From assembly GCA_013398015.1 (NCBI GenBank), contig VZRR01011537.1:56924-120923 (forward strand): a DNA stretch of 64,000 nt, read 5' to 3'. The position numbers were made by a program, and so were the translations under genes. This document shows positions 50,223-63,269 of the stretch, in pieces; the stretch's first letter is position 1, and the number at the start of each line of letters is the position of its first letter. A model generated the notes under the pieces. That model was not told where the DNA came from. It saw nothing but the letters and a program-made list of their open reading frames with translations, and searched no databases. Source of the DNA: Oreocharis arfaki. Taxonomy: Eukaryota; Chordata; Aves; Passeriformes; Paramythiidae.

Positions 50223-50612
50223 AAGGGTTTCTGATTATCCATGTCCAGAAACAGCAGTGTCTTTCAGAAAAGAGAGGAGTCATTATGGAGAAGTGCAATA
50301 TGACCAGCCTGAACCAGAAGTGGCAGTGGATGGCAGATGACAGGCTCCTGCATGTGAAGTCTGCCCAGTGCCTGAGCATCTCTACGCGCTCTGCTCTGTC
50401 ATCTCGCAGCATCATCATTGATTGTCCCCAGGCAGTCAGGTGGAATTGCCATGAGGATGGGCTCCTGAAGGTGGCCAACAGCTCTCTTTTTCTCACGAAA
50501 CAAGGTCAGAAGGTAATGGCCAAGCGGAGTAAAAAATACCTTCATACATGGATGCAGCTAAAAACCAGTGAGACGGGAAAACCTGTTTATGTAAATCTGT
50601 GCTCAAAGCAAG
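50223..50612 (+). CDS. PTPRB: PTPRB exon 2: ricin-type beta-trefoil domain
   Basis: The acceptor is 'ttccttcccccag' and the donor is 'gtgagt'. The length is 390 bases, phase 1 at both ends, so the exon is a single-domain cassette. Residues 20-148 form a ricin B-like beta-trefoil. GFLIIHVQKQQCL opens the first lobe, QKWQW (50-54) is a QxW motif, LLHVKSAQCLSI opens the second, and LLKVANSSLFL opens the third. There are six cysteines (31, 43, 68, 86, 94, 145), and sequons at Asn44 and Asn104. The layout recalls the cysteine-rich domain of the mannose receptor, but no C-type lectin or FN2 exon follows in the window. Ligand binding is not predictable. In human PTPRB the long isoform has the equivalent region. 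Confidence 0.9.
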
Positions 50613-53600
50613 GTGAGTTATTCCTTCAAAAAAATATCCTGGGAGTTTTGGTAACAAAAATATCTCTGTTATGCTAACTCAAATGTGAAAAATTATATTT
50701 TATTCTTACAGAAGAATGTTTTTCACAGTTGAAAAGCGTTTTGAGAACTATTAAAATACAGCTGAGTGCTGTTTTTCTCACAATTGGTGGAGTTTTTAAG
50801 CCACTTTATATTTTCAGGATGTCACTCCTTTCATCTACTCCCAGTCTTTGGATCAATGTGCTTATATGTAAGCTCAGCTCACTGTTACTGTGTCATTTCC
50901 TTTTTCCATTTCTAAACTACAGGTACTACTTCCTAATACTTTTTAAAATGTGGATGCAAAGAGGTTCTCTTCCCCATTCATTTTATCATACAAATCCAGA
51001 TTCAGTCTGTCAAGAGCAAGAAGACATCTGAAAATCAAACACATGCACAATTATTTCTCTGATTAACCTAAATGCATAATTAGAACAGTCATGGCTTACA
51101 CATTCATGTGTTTACTCAGTGTAATTTTGCTCTTACATGCCATATACATGAGAACACTCAAAATCCTGAGAATAATGAGCTGAATCAAAAGTCTCAGAAA
51201 TTCTTGGAATAGCACCTTGAAATGCAAAGGTCTGTGCACATACATATGGACACCTACCAGTGTATCTGTGTGGTTGTGGGTTTCCATGTCCATGGCAAAA
51301 TGGAAGGTAGAATGATTTGAATACTGCTTAATAATGCTTTCTTCAATGTCCTGTTATTGATCCTTCCTGGCAATCCTGTTAATATTGCTCTTGTGCACTA
51401 TTAAGCAGTTCTTCATAGTAAATAAGAACAACCTACAGACATCTTTTTACTGGGGAGAAGTTAATTCTTGTCTTTACAGGGTTAACAAAATGTTTTATGA
51501 CCCAAAACTTTTGCATATGGTCAAGTTTTCAGAATGTTTAAACCAAACCCTCATTCTTTCTAAATTCATAGTTATTGTAAGGCAGGCTATGATTTTTTTC
51601 AGCAAATTTGCACTTGCAGAACTCTACTCACAGGACCAGGACTACTCACCTGAGTGGAGGTATGAAAGGATAGCTTGCAGAATCAGGGAATGGAAAAATG
51701 GCCATGATGCCATCCCAGCTCTCCCATGTATGTTAGAGATTAAAAAGGCAAAACCATTTAAAGTCCTGTGGGGTGCATATGGCTTGCATATTCAAAGACA
51801 CTGTTAACAGTTCAGATGAGCTACGTAGGCAATGTTTTTTCCTTTAGACAGCTGGAGTGTGGCCGAACAAAATTAAAGTAACCTTATAGAATTTTCTTTA
51901 TCATCCTCAGAGGAGAAGCAATTTAAGACCAATAAGCACTAAGACAATTGTCATGGGATACTAAAGCACCTTCTCATCTATTTACTGTGCTTAGTTCTTG
52001 AATGAATTTACCTTAATTTTCCTGAAATTCTCTCCATAGACAGGCCTGTCAATCCATTCTAAGAGTGTTACTTATTTTTGTCAGCTCTGGGAAGCTCTGC
52101 TGCAAAATCAACAAAAAATTATAATCCTCAACACCTAAAATTTTTAGGAATATAAGAAGCTCAAAAAGTGGAAGTAGTGCGAAGAGATTAATTTTTCAGA
52201 TAGTAGTAAGTACTATGAGAACAAAATCTAATGACCCCAGTTCTGGTCGTGGCATCCATATGCACATCAAAATTTTCAAAGCTGAATGTGTGAAATTAGC
52301 CTTCCAGGAACATCTATCTGCTTTCAGTACAAGCAGAAGTGGATCATCCTAAAATAACATATTTGGTCTATATTTAGCTAAGATAGTAAAAATTGAGCAA
52401 AATCTTTGGAGCTGAAATAGCTATGAGTTTTTCTACTCCTTACTGACACCATATTTTGCTATAATTTACCCTCTGTTTTCACAGTACTAATAAAAATAGT
52501 TGTATTTTGGCATAGGAGTAGCTCACTGAGTTGCGTCCCAAACATCAGCCCAGATAGAGTACAAGCACCAAACCCCATAACTGCAACTACCTTTTATTCT
52601 GGACCTTACTCAAATATCAAACATGATTTTTCTGAGCCTGGGGCAAGTCTGAGCTTGGATTTGGATTTCAAATCAGCCATCTGAGATGTGTTTGGATTTA
52701 CGTGTTTTGCAACAGTCCTGACTTAATGTTTGTGGAAATAGGGTCAATTTGGGTATGTATCCCATCTCTCCTCACTCAGAGATGATTCTAAATCTAGCAG
52801 CAAACAGTCCTTCTCCCACAAACTCATGTTTGAATCTGGCCTCCAGCTGAAACAGCTAACATGAAGAACGATCATAAGGTATCAATATCCCTTGAGAAAG
52901 TGACACTTCATTTCCCACCAAATTGATGAAGACATTCTGGGCAGAGAAACAAAAAATCTCAGTAGTGCTAAAGCCTTCTTTTCACCAACCTGCTGTTGGG
53001 TTCAGAGCTTCTCTAAGCCCAGAAACCAGAAGGAAAAGGAATGGAAACAGGCAGGAGGAAAAGATGGGGCAGGTGAAGAACTGCATAAGCAATTCTTACA
53101 AGCTTCTTTTGTTCTGGGTAGGTTAATTTTAATGAAATATTCAACTGAGAACAGATGCAATGCTATGTGGCACCTTGAATATTACCAACAAACCTCAAAA
53201 CCACTGCTGACCATTCACTAAGTAGACAGTAGTTCAAATAAGGAGACACAAGGCCAAGCTGTATGCTGCAGTTATGCACTGAGCTCAAGAGACTGTCACA
53301 CAGGCTGTAGAGCAGTCTGGGTGCAGAAGGTGACATGAACTGTTCTGTAATATGATGCTCTTCATTGCATTTCTCTTATATCACACATGGTAAGGACAAC
53401 CCTAGAGCTGTGGGTATTGAGACATTCAAAAAGAGTAGCTGATTTTGTGGAGGATTTACTTAACAGTTGTGTGCCAAGCGCTGAAGAACCATAGTGGGAT
53501 CTACAAAGATATAAAATATGTTGGACAAGGAATTGAAACAACAACTAGAACATCTTTCTATCTCTTGTTTGTTTGCAGCCTAAAATAGACAAAACAGCAA

Positions 53601-56600
53601 ATACCAGGTATGAGCTGAAGACTGATGTGACATCTGACGTTCACATTGTTCCTTCCACCTTTTCTACCCTTGGTTCTTGTCCAGGATCATTTCTTTCACA
53701 TGAGGTTCTTGCTTCCCTTTATCCCCCTTTCAGTTTTGTTGCTTCATAATCAGAACTTCAGCTAATTAAGTTCATATCCCACTGCTGATGCTTCAGTGGC
53801 TGAGATGGATTGCAGAAGAGACCAGAGCAGTGCACACTCCAAGCACGCTCTAAACCACTGGAGCAGCAGTAGCAACTGCAGAACATGGAAAGGGAAGCAC
53901 ATGCGTCTTCTTGGGACTCTTGCTAAGGTGGAAAAGCACCAAAGAAAGGTGGCAGAAGCACAGAAAAGGCAGCAACTCTTACCCACTTTTGAAATAATGT
54001 AAATATCTTTAGGCTTTATGCTTTCCACACCTTTCGTGTTTGTAGATACTGCAATAATCCATCCATAAGTTCACTACAAGTTGGCATTTTTTGTGTGTTT
54101 AAATTTTACAAATTTCTTCAGGATAAATTAGAACAGTGATAAAAAGTATTTTCATTCCACCTTTAAGTTGACCCAAAACATTTTTCCTAAAATACATTCA
54201 CTGAAATTAATTTTAATCTCTCCAAGTTATTTTATGGGGTTTTGTAAGTATAAGAGTTTGCTAACATCTATGTGAACCCATGAAATATCAAAAATTACTT
54301 GAATCTTCTTTCTTTGGTCAAAGAAATACATGGCTGACCACTTTTGCTGAGCCCCATCTGGACAAAGAGAGGCATCAATGTCAGATCCTTGGAGATAGTT
54401 ATGAGATCTTGTACAGAATCCAATATCATACTGACAGAAGCTCAAAGATAAGTGTGGGTTTAGATTTTCTAAAAAGAAATGGAGAACTCTGCAGTGTAGC
54501 CTAGGTCTTTGGGCTTTGTAAACTTTCAAAGTCTCAATGAGCCACAGCACAAAGAATATAGAACAAAACCAGCTCAGCTACTTTCATAGGGAAAAAATTG
54601 AACAATAGGCACAGCTTCTCAGAGCAATCAGGAGGATAGCAAGTCCTGCTTTATTATTTCATCTTCTCCTGCGAGTGCTAACAAAGATGCCAATTCCAAA
54701 CAACTATGCTGGTATTACATTATTACATTCTCTCCCTTTATTTTGTGTGGACCTCCATGTGGAAGCTGAAGTGTGTTTGAACTTCTGGGTGTCTAAATGT
54801 AGGTGTCTGAAGGAAGTGATTACTTGACTTACCTCAGCAAGGTCCTTTTTGTCATTTGAGATGCTCCAGGATATTCCACTTGATCTCTGTCTGCCAGCCC
54901 AGAAAGACATATGTCTCCCATAAGTGTTATGAGAGCCCTGGGAAGATGCCTCAGATGCCCTAGGGCAGTTCAGATTCCAGTGGGTTTAGGCAACTGAACC
55001 AAGACCTGTGTGTCTCCATAGTTATTAAGTTTCTGAGCTCTCTTCAGTAGAGGTGTAATCCATGGAGTTAATGGAGTCTAGATGCCCTTCCAGTGACCAA
55101 AATCCACTTCAGGGTGAGCTGGAACTACCCATAGTGTCAGAAATAGGGCAGGTACAGCAATGGTGTTATCATCATAGTTATATAGGTGTTCTGCTACCAC
55201 TGATGCTGAAAGAACCTTTAAGTGGCTGCTTCAGCATTTCAAAAACAAGCAAGCAAAAGAGCAGCTCAGGATGAGACTGGAGTTTGGAGACATTCAACTT
55301 CCCTGGCATGAGATACAAACGAGATACTAACTTCTACAACATTCAAATAAAGAAGGTAAAAATTTTCAAGCAGAACAGATTTTGCAGGTTTTAAAAGTCT
55401 ATGTTGAATGGAAAAGAAAGGACATTTAGTGAATTTTGTTCTTCTGTCATACTCCTACATACAACAGAAATCTGAATTACCTTTTTTTTATTTACAAGTA
55501 GTTGGCTAGAAAGATAATTTGTTTTTTCCTGCACTTAAAGAGATTTAAAGCAATCCCTTCTTGTTTCAAGTCTTGCAGTGAGTTAGATGCAGTCTTACAG
55601 AGTTTTTTTTATCTTATACACTAGATATCTGATTCAGTTATGTTTTGCTAGCAGTTCAGCCTTAGTTTTCTGAAACTGTGTTCTGACAGAGTAGGCAAAT
55701 CAATACAATGTGAGCTATTTCAGAAAGCTGCACTGTGCCAGCTCAGCTAAGGCTGAAGGCACCACTGTAGGGTTCTCAGTTCTTGACAACTAATCAGCAC
55801 TTTTGCTAATCACACATGCAAACGTGTGGATATCCCTTCCTTGTAAGCAGCCTGCTGCTGCATTGATGGATGTGGTTTGCAGTACACCCTGTGGATGAAA
55901 TATGCACTTAGTCAGAACATCATAATTTCTCCTGGGTGTGCTACTGATGATTACAATATTATATTCACACACTGTATATCATCCAGCCACTAGTAATCAA
56001 CATCAGTGTCAGTGCTGCTGTTCTGTTCCCAAAAACAGTTTTATGACTGATTTCCAAAGAGACTGCTAGAACAATGCTAAACACATCTGAAAAATCCCAC
56101 TGTTGAGATTTCTGTGTACTTTACTAATGTCCAGTGAGGAGATGAGTTTTTTCTGGTTAAAAAAATTGGAACTCAAGTTGTGTAGAAATCTGCTACATAA
56201 GCCTTATAATACAGTTTTCTTTTTTAAGTGCCTGCTACTGAAGAAGGGCTATGAGGGTCCTTATGGTAGGATCACAATAGTGGTTTTACTTAAAATATAA
56301 ACATGGATTCTGACTTTCTTGAAGTGGGGGCAGATATGAACCACATTAGGCAGTCCACTGTAGGATGTATGGAAAGTACTGGTACTTATATCTGAAGTTC
56401 CAGTATGGCATAGTGCTTATACACAAGTCACTTATATCCATAGGTTACAGGTAACAGACTGTAACCAGTATTTTCTGGGAAAGATACTTTATCTGAAAAC
56501 TCAGAATAGCCCAAAGCTTAACAAGAAGAGTTGGGTCATGCAGTGACCAAATGCTTGTTCATGGGACCTCCTTGGGCTGGTGGAACTTTTCTGACGACCA

Positions 56601-56810
56601 AGTGTTCTGCTTCCAGGACAGCTGAGCCCTCCCCTCCATTCCTGCACCAAGAATGCCAGCTATCCGGTCTGCTGAGACCCATAAATGTCACTGGCAGCAC
56701 CAGCTTCCCTTTTATGGAGGAGCAGCTTTCCTAAAGCACAATTGCACTGGAATGCAAACGCCTTCCTGCTGAAATCACTGCTATTTGTCTGTAAATTAAG
56801 GCAAGGGGTT

Positions 56811-56890
56811 TTTTTACCGTGGAGGTGTGTGGGGGGGTGTTTTGTTTGTTTTTTGGTGTTTTGGGGTTTTTTTAGCATGTTTGGTGTGTA
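56811..56890. repeat. G/T-rich low-complexity stretch
   Basis: A run of about 80 bases on the + strand is almost entirely G and T, with several groups of three or more G, such as 'gtgggggggtgttttg' and 'ttttggggttttttt'. It could form a G-quadruplex. A similar shorter stretch occurs at about 36.04-36.10 kb. Confidence 0.7.
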
Positions 56891-57902
56891 AATGCGTATT
56901 TAGGAACTCAACTGAGTGGCCTTTTTTCCTAAGCAATTGCTGACGGCTCAGACGTCCCCTTTTTTGGCTGTCTTTATCAGTAAGTTCTACTTCCTGCTGA
57001 ACTCAGAGATATCTGAGAGGCATAGAGCTCTTTCCAAGTCCTCGGGGCTAGGATTTTTAGTTGCCTGCCGTAGACTTTCAGAGACCCACAACTAATAGGA
57101 GATGTCCAGGAACAATGACTGACATGGAATCTAGACTGAGTCTGGACTTGTGCCAGCTAATGGGTTTGTTGCAGCAGCTGATGACAGCTTGAGCACAAGG
57201 TTCCTCTCCTCGTGGGAACTATGAAGGTATGTGACACAGGACCACAGCAGACTCTGCACCTTTGGCTCTCTACAGGGGGTTCTGCAAAGGCAGCAGCATG
57301 AAGATGATTGTACAGAGTTGGACCAGACCTGAGGTTTTGATGGAACCCTTTGCACAAGTATAAGAGAGAAGAATTGGATCTGTAGTATTGTTTTCACTGC
57401 CTTGACTTGGGAAAATATTTGATCAACATGTTTTGTAATCTACTGGAGACTTGAAATTTTTTTATTTCCAGAGAAGCACAATTAGATAAAAGGAAGGAAA
57501 ACATCTACTCTGGATACCAATCTATTCCAGTAAACCACTACTTTTCAAAAAGTTCCAGAGCCGTGTACCAGGTGGATGCACTGTGCTATCAAGCACAGGA
57601 AACACTTGCATGGAAATGTCTCCTACCAGGGTTCACAATATCACTTTTCTGTGCAAATGAGCATGCTGCAAATTTATTTACATAAACATGTTAACGTATA
57701 TATTTACACATATACAAAAAAAAATGATAATATTGATTTTATAGAAGCTCACCCACTGCTCCTTTGGGTAAGAGGTAATCACACATTGGCCAGCTAGGAC
57801 ATCATAATTGCACACCAAGTAATTGCATTTGAAAGCTTCTGCTGCAATTTAACCCAGTCACTACTTTGTTTTTAAAGGATTTGTGAGCTAAAATTGTTAT
57901 AA

Positions 57903-58030
57903 ATGGCAACCAGCCCAGTGGCTCAGCAGCAAAACAAGGTTCTGTCGTGCTGGAGACCCCAGTTCAAGGACAGACAAAGTGTCTTGGGCATTGAGCCAAT
58001 GCACACTAGCTGTGTTACAGCAAAGGCAGG
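57903..58030 (+). mobile_element. Possible tRNA-derived SINE remnant
   Basis: 'agtggctcagcagc' resembles a tRNA A box (TGGCNNAGTGG) and 'ccccagttcaagga' resembles a B box (GGTTCGANNCC), about 30 bases further on. Then 'cactagctgtgtta' resembles the region after the tRNA head in MIR-type SINEs. The spacing is right for a polymerase III promoter, but the sequence is too decayed to be a working tRNA. It could also be chance. Confidence 0.4.
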
Positions 58031-58921
58031 GCAGCTTTTTGTGAGAAGGGGCCAGTGAGTAATTCCAATAGTTTAGCTGAAATGTGATGCTACCAGATGT
58101 AGAGGCCACCACAGCTTGAACCCTGCCCTCACAGCCACAAAGAAAGGATATTAAATACATACCAGTGGGGAGGAAGAGCCATGAAAATGTGGAGGAAAAA
58201 TGTGTAGTAAAATCTTTCCTGAGCTCTAATTGCAACTTTGGCTTTCTCTGAAAGATACGTGACTAAAAAAGCGAATCCACTGTCACATTTACAGATACTT
58301 CAGTTAAGTGATAGATCATTAGCTGAGCCTTGGGAAGGCAGCAGTCAGGGACTAGCACGAGGTCTGCATAAGACCGATTTTAGAAAGCAAGAGAAATGTT
58401 CATGTGGGCACAACGAATTTACCTTGAACAAGTATCTTTGAGAAAAATAAAAAATCTTGAAAAAATAATCTTGAAAAATTTTACTGAATAAAGCCATGTT
58501 TTAAACTTACACAAACAAAAGGCAGATGAGAATCTGGCCTGTGCAGGTAGAAAGGAGGGGAGAGGGTTGACAATATAAAGCTGTGTGCCATTTGATAGAT
58601 ACAAGCAAGTGGAAAAGTTGCAAGTGAAAACATTGTGCCCTTAATGACAAAGTAGCACCTTTCTCTTCACTTCAGAATCACTGAAGGACTATATTTTAAA
58701 TGAATGGTATGAATGTTCAGGGACATTAATTTTTTTTTTGTTGTGTTTTGCAGGCTTTGATATTGATGCAAAAACATGTTTGCACTGAAAACAAAAAAAA
58801 ATTAGAACTGACAGGTGCACTTAAACCACTTGGAAGTTGTATCAGCCACATTTATTGAATCTAATTAATTGTTTATAAAAATGTAGAGCTGATTTTAATC
58901 ACTTTCCTTTGTTTGCCTTAG

Positions 58922-59160
58922 ATCTCCAAGATGCAGATGCTTCTGTGTGGAGTACTAGAACTACATTCCCCACTTCAAATGCTGTTACTTCTAGGCCTGA
59001 AAATGTGTTGAAGAGTAACACAGAGATGTTCATCAGAAATGTGACTGAACACTTGAGTAAAAATCCCATTGAAAACCTCTACTTTGACTCGAAATCTGCA
59101 GTAACAGAGAAAGCCTGGATTCCAACAACTACTCTTCAATACTCTAGCACTACAGAAGAG
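58922..59160 (+). CDS. PTPRB: PTPRB exon 3: Ser/Thr-rich stalk
   Basis: The acceptor is 'tttgtttgccttag' and the donor is 'gtaaga'. Two bases finish the split Asp codon, then 79 codons follow (residues 150-228). About a third of the residues are Ser, Thr or Pro, with blocks such as STRTTFPTS and IPTTTLQYSSTTEE. That suggests an O-glycosylated spacer between the beta-trefoil and the fibronectin repeats. One sequon lies at Asn188 (NVT). The exon ends in phase 0, whereas fibronectin type III exons of this receptor class usually start in phase 1, so a further small exon probably follows outside what I could find. Confidence 0.82.
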
Positions 59161-62100
59161 GTAAGAGAAGAATTACTGATTTTTATTAAGCCTGCTCCAC
59201 TCTGTGGAGCCTGATAGCTATTACAAGTGGATATTTTGTGGGCTTAAAAACACAACAAACCAAAACCTGAAAAAAAGTAGCTACAGGACTAAGCTTTGTT
59301 CTTTTTTTGGTGGGATGCTTTGTTTTGATGTTCATGCTGACAATGTCATTTGCTAGAAACATAGCTGCAGAAAAATTCTGCCTATTCTGTACAGCCCAAT
59401 CCTGGTGTGCAGATTGCATTGGGAAAAGTTCAAGGGAAATTATTGGGATATGTGAGACACAATGGAAAGCTCCTGGATGTGGCAGGACCCAGAGGAGCCT
59501 GGGTATCTGCTCTCAGTGACTCAGGCTCTGTTATTGTTTGTTGCATGATGTGAGGGTCTAGCTCTAATTACATGCCAGCAATTACAGTGTGCAATGACCT
59601 TATTTACTGATAATTACATACATTGTTTACAGATCAAAGCAAGAGAAATCCGAATGCTTTAACTGTCCTCAAAAGGAACCCTGGCCTTGGCCATGGTCAG
59701 CTTATCTACTGGCTTATAGGCAGAGTGGAGACACACAGACACTTCTTGGTCTCTGCTCTGTCCAACCACAAACCGCCCTGGCAGAGAAGGGGAATGGGGC
59801 TGCCAGTCCCAGCCATAGAAGAAGAAAATGGCAGGCATTCAGTACCTCCAAATCAATTTCCGGTCTTCCTTTTCTGCAAGACTCAGTTCAGTAATCTGAA
59901 AGCAAATCTGGAATCACCATTGGCAGAATGTGTATGGGTACTTAGAGCTAAAGCATGCAGGACATTATTGGTCACTGTATCACTATTATCACATAGTGGT
60001 TTAGAACTGAAAATCCCTAAACTCCCTGTGGCTTATCTTCCAGGAGAACACACTACACTCAGTGTATTAGGACAGGCAAACATGTTTCACTGCAACAACT
60101 ACTGTATGTTGCAGTGGATAAGACTAAGAAATGTGTTTTATTTTTGGAAAGGCTGTGGACAGTGTTAGGGTCCATAAATTTGATGGTTTATGGGCCCCCA
60201 TACCACTGTTCTAATGCTGATGAGGGGAAGGGACTGAGCAAAGGATGGACACACCGCACCCCATTCCATAACTGACGCAGTTCTTTTCAAATATGATCTT
60301 TCTGGCTTTGTGCATGCAGGCTGAGCTTATTTCCTCATGCCCTCTGTTCATTTGCATACTTCCTGCACAGAATACTGGTTCCTCCCAAATGGAAATGTCC
60401 TATGAAATCAGGTATTACCCAAACTGTACTCCTACTGCATAATCCTATTGCACTGCAGCACTCTCACTACATAATCTTGCCAGATCTAGAGAAATGGCAC
60501 CATTTGAACAGAAGCTACTGCTTCTGGTGTTTCTACACCACCTCCTGAGTCACATCATTTGCACTGAGCAAGCTGCTTAGGTCAAAACTTTCAAACCAGA
60601 GTTCTGAGTATAAGCCATCTAAGCATATCTATGGAAAAAAAAAATCAGTAATAGCTTTCTCTTGTAGCCTCCAACTGGCTCTGGACATTTGGATCAAGAT
60701 ATACCAATTTTGACACACAAACTTAAAATCTTTGGCCTCCATCTCATTTCCCAGTCTTTCGAATGGAGTTAAAACATTTTTGTCAAACTTCGGGGATGTT
60801 TAAGGGATTAACTGGATTTAACATGATACTTTGAAAGCACATAGACTAAGCGCTGAGTATTGCTGTGAGGAAGACAATACCTCCTATGAACTGCATTTGC
60901 CCAGGCTGGGGCCTCTTGTTTGCAGAAGTAAAGCCATGTTGTTATTTGGCTGTGCACATACCCATTTTGGGGGGGGACAATAGTGACATTTCAATTGAAC
61001 AAAATGTTTGGTTTAGAGCTGCCTTGGATTTCAAGTAAAACTGCAGCTTGCACTTTGAATCCATGACAAAAGCTATGCAAAGCCCATTTCCTCTTGATTA
61101 GACAGACAGAGAGGTTGGTGTTAAAAAAAAAAAAAGTCAGGAAACCTTGGGAAAGTGTCTGAAAGGGACTTTGGAGCCTGCTATTAGAGATACGTCCGGC
61201 AACTCCCAAAACTCACTTCCAGTTCTTTTTTCAGTTTAATTAGTTTCTTGGCTTGCCACACAGATCAGTAAGTGTTAAAGGCTGCATGACTGCTGATTTA
61301 CTAAAAGCCCATTTATTCAATACCAGTCTGGAAATAATTACTTGATTATGTTGGCTATTCTATATAAATATATTGCCACCAGTGAATGATGAACCCCCCC
61401 TGTTTTATTCCAGTGCTGGCATAGGCATCTGTGTCAGACCTTACCCGTGTAGCAGCTTTCGTGGGATAACATACAGAAGGAAGTCTCAAAACCTGTAATA
61501 AACCAGTACTTTCCTACTAATACAAAAAAAAAGTGAAGATTTTATTTTAGCAAGAATAAGAGTAATACAGTAGGAACTTCAAAATTATGAGCACTTCTGA
61601 GAAGCAGTAACATCATTTTCCTCCACACACTATCTTATGCTAGCTAGAAGAGACAAACAGGCATTTATTTCCAAAAGTCTTTAAGTTTTACTTGTGGTAG
61701 GTTTCACTTTTTTCCCTGAATTTTATGTTTGCAGTGTTGATTATGTTTTTCTTTTTGCTTATTACATCTACTTAAATAACTTACATCTAAATATCCAAAT
61801 TATGTCTTCCCTGCAAGTTCAGGTCATGGATGTTTTCAAAAATCCTTATAATAATGTGAGCTCCACTTTTCAAGAAAAGGCGGGTTACCCTGATTGTTGT
61901 AATTTCAGAGAGGGTTTTGAAGTAATCCAAACATCCCGATAAGCCTTCTGATTTGCAGTTCTCCAGTGCTGGAGAAGTGTTGGTGTGGTTTATGATGTTA
62001 AGTCCAAAAAGCACGATCACCTAAAGAAGAAATCACACTGTAAAACTCTCACCTTAAATGATTACAATACATCTATGTCATTTTAGTCCCAGTTTAGGTC

Positions 62101-63269
62101 TAAGAAACACACCTGGTATTTCCCCTCAATGGTATGATTATTCCTGTGCTAGCTTTTTGGGGCTTGGTTCTTCCTTCTGTCTCAAGTATGTAAAATGTCT
62201 CTTCCAAGGGAGATCTTCTTCTGTGATGGGCCTGAGAATGGCGTAATAACCAACACAGATTTATAATAACCAACACAGATTTATATTGTCACTTAAGGCA
62301 ATGATCATAAAGTTATTAATTATCCTCAGCTTTGCAAAGTACAGCACAACACCTTCAGTGCCATGTCCCTAGGACCAGGCACGCAGCTCCACTGGGACAG
62401 ATGAAGTTTCCTCTAGGTGTAAGTAACACCCTTGAGCGCTCAAGACTTTTGATTTCAGAACAGAAGAAGGAGAGCTAAGGTTTTTCAGATATTTATATCT
62501 TGTTTGACAGGCTGGTGCCCAGAAAAATCCTAGAGCAGCAGCTCCCCTAAAAGTCAGACTAATGTTTGTAAGCCTAGAACCTTTTTCTCCCTCAAAGAGG
62601 GCAAAAGTGATACAGAGATGGTGTTAAATTGGCTTGAGGTACTGCTTTCAAAAGTTAAAATCCCACATGCATGATGCAGTACAGAAGGATGCAGAAAAAT
62701 GCCATTCCCGTTGAAGAAAGTAAAGGTCCATTTCCTTCTCTTATGTGCACCCCCAAATTCACTCCATGGCTGCTATTGTGTATTTGAATATCTGAAGGTG
62801 CAAAATCCTTGTCTACACTTCTTCTCTGTCACCCCACATACACACTTACATGCGAGTTTTCAGAGGCTGAAAGTTAAACAAGAAGGAAACGGGCATGCAT
62901 GACAGAAATACAAAGTTTTCAGTTTGACAGTAGCCATCTCGGATTTGCACACAGCTTTATTGGCGCAGTCTGAAAACAGGGCGACTTTCTTGCTTTCCAT
63001 GGTGTGTGTAATTTTAGCTTGGGAGTTGTTCAGGGGATGTGGGAAGGGATTGTTTCGAGGACAAGAGTTGAAACAGAAAACGGAGATGGCTTGGCTGCTC
63101 ACAGACTCTGCTGCTGCAGGCAGGAGCTCTGCTGGACTCTTCTGGACACAAGGCCTCTGGTTGCAGTGCCACACGGCCAGGGAGAGAATGGAGGCCTTGG
63201 TGGTCTATGGTTAACCCTTAAAAACATCAGTGTTTGGGACGCAGGAGCTGGAGTGGTGGGTTTGTGATA
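59161..63269 (+). other. PTPRB intron 3 (start), no recognised exon
   Basis: About 4.1 kb after exon 3. The 181-codon + strand frame at 59623-60168 is the longest in the window, but it matches no domain I know and lacks a matching splice context. A 20-bp exact tandem lies at 62244-62283. Homopolymer runs of A near 61.12 kb and G near 60.97 kb are visible. No fibronectin exon was seen. Confidence 0.7.
62244..62283. repeat. 20-bp exact tandem duplication
   Basis: The unit 'taataaccaacacagattta' occurs twice without interruption or mismatch. It is recent and may vary in copy number between individuals. Confidence 0.92.

Larger units (their letters stand above)
50613..58921 (+). other. PTPRB intron 2
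   Basis: An 8.3 kb intron ending in the acceptor 'actttcctttgtttgccttag'. It holds a G/T-rich low-complexity run at 56.81-56.89 kb and a tRNA-like SINE remnant at about 57.9 kb. A + strand frame of 140 codons at 51.4-51.8 kb is unrecognised and has no splice signals that fit. I saw no CR1 tail. The remainder is AT-rich sequence without identifiable features. Confidence 0.82.

Noticed and set aside
50223..50612. The alternative that the beta-trefoil exon belongs to a mannose receptor or PLA2 receptor gene.
   Set aside because: Those genes continue with FN2 and C-type lectin exons. Here a Ser/Thr-rich exon follows, and the neighbour is PTPRR, as expected for PTPRB.
51385..51807. A 140-codon + strand frame in PTPRB intron 2, considered as an extra domain exon.
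   Set aside because: No acceptor and donor pair that keeps phase 1 to 1 with the flanking exons, and no recognisable fold.
59623..60168. The longest open frame in the window (181 codons, + strand), considered as an exon or small gene.
   Set aside because: No domain recognised, no fitting splice sites, irregular composition with no sign of a fibronectin repeat, and the start codon is not in a convincing context. A frame this long is plausible by chance in 64 kb.
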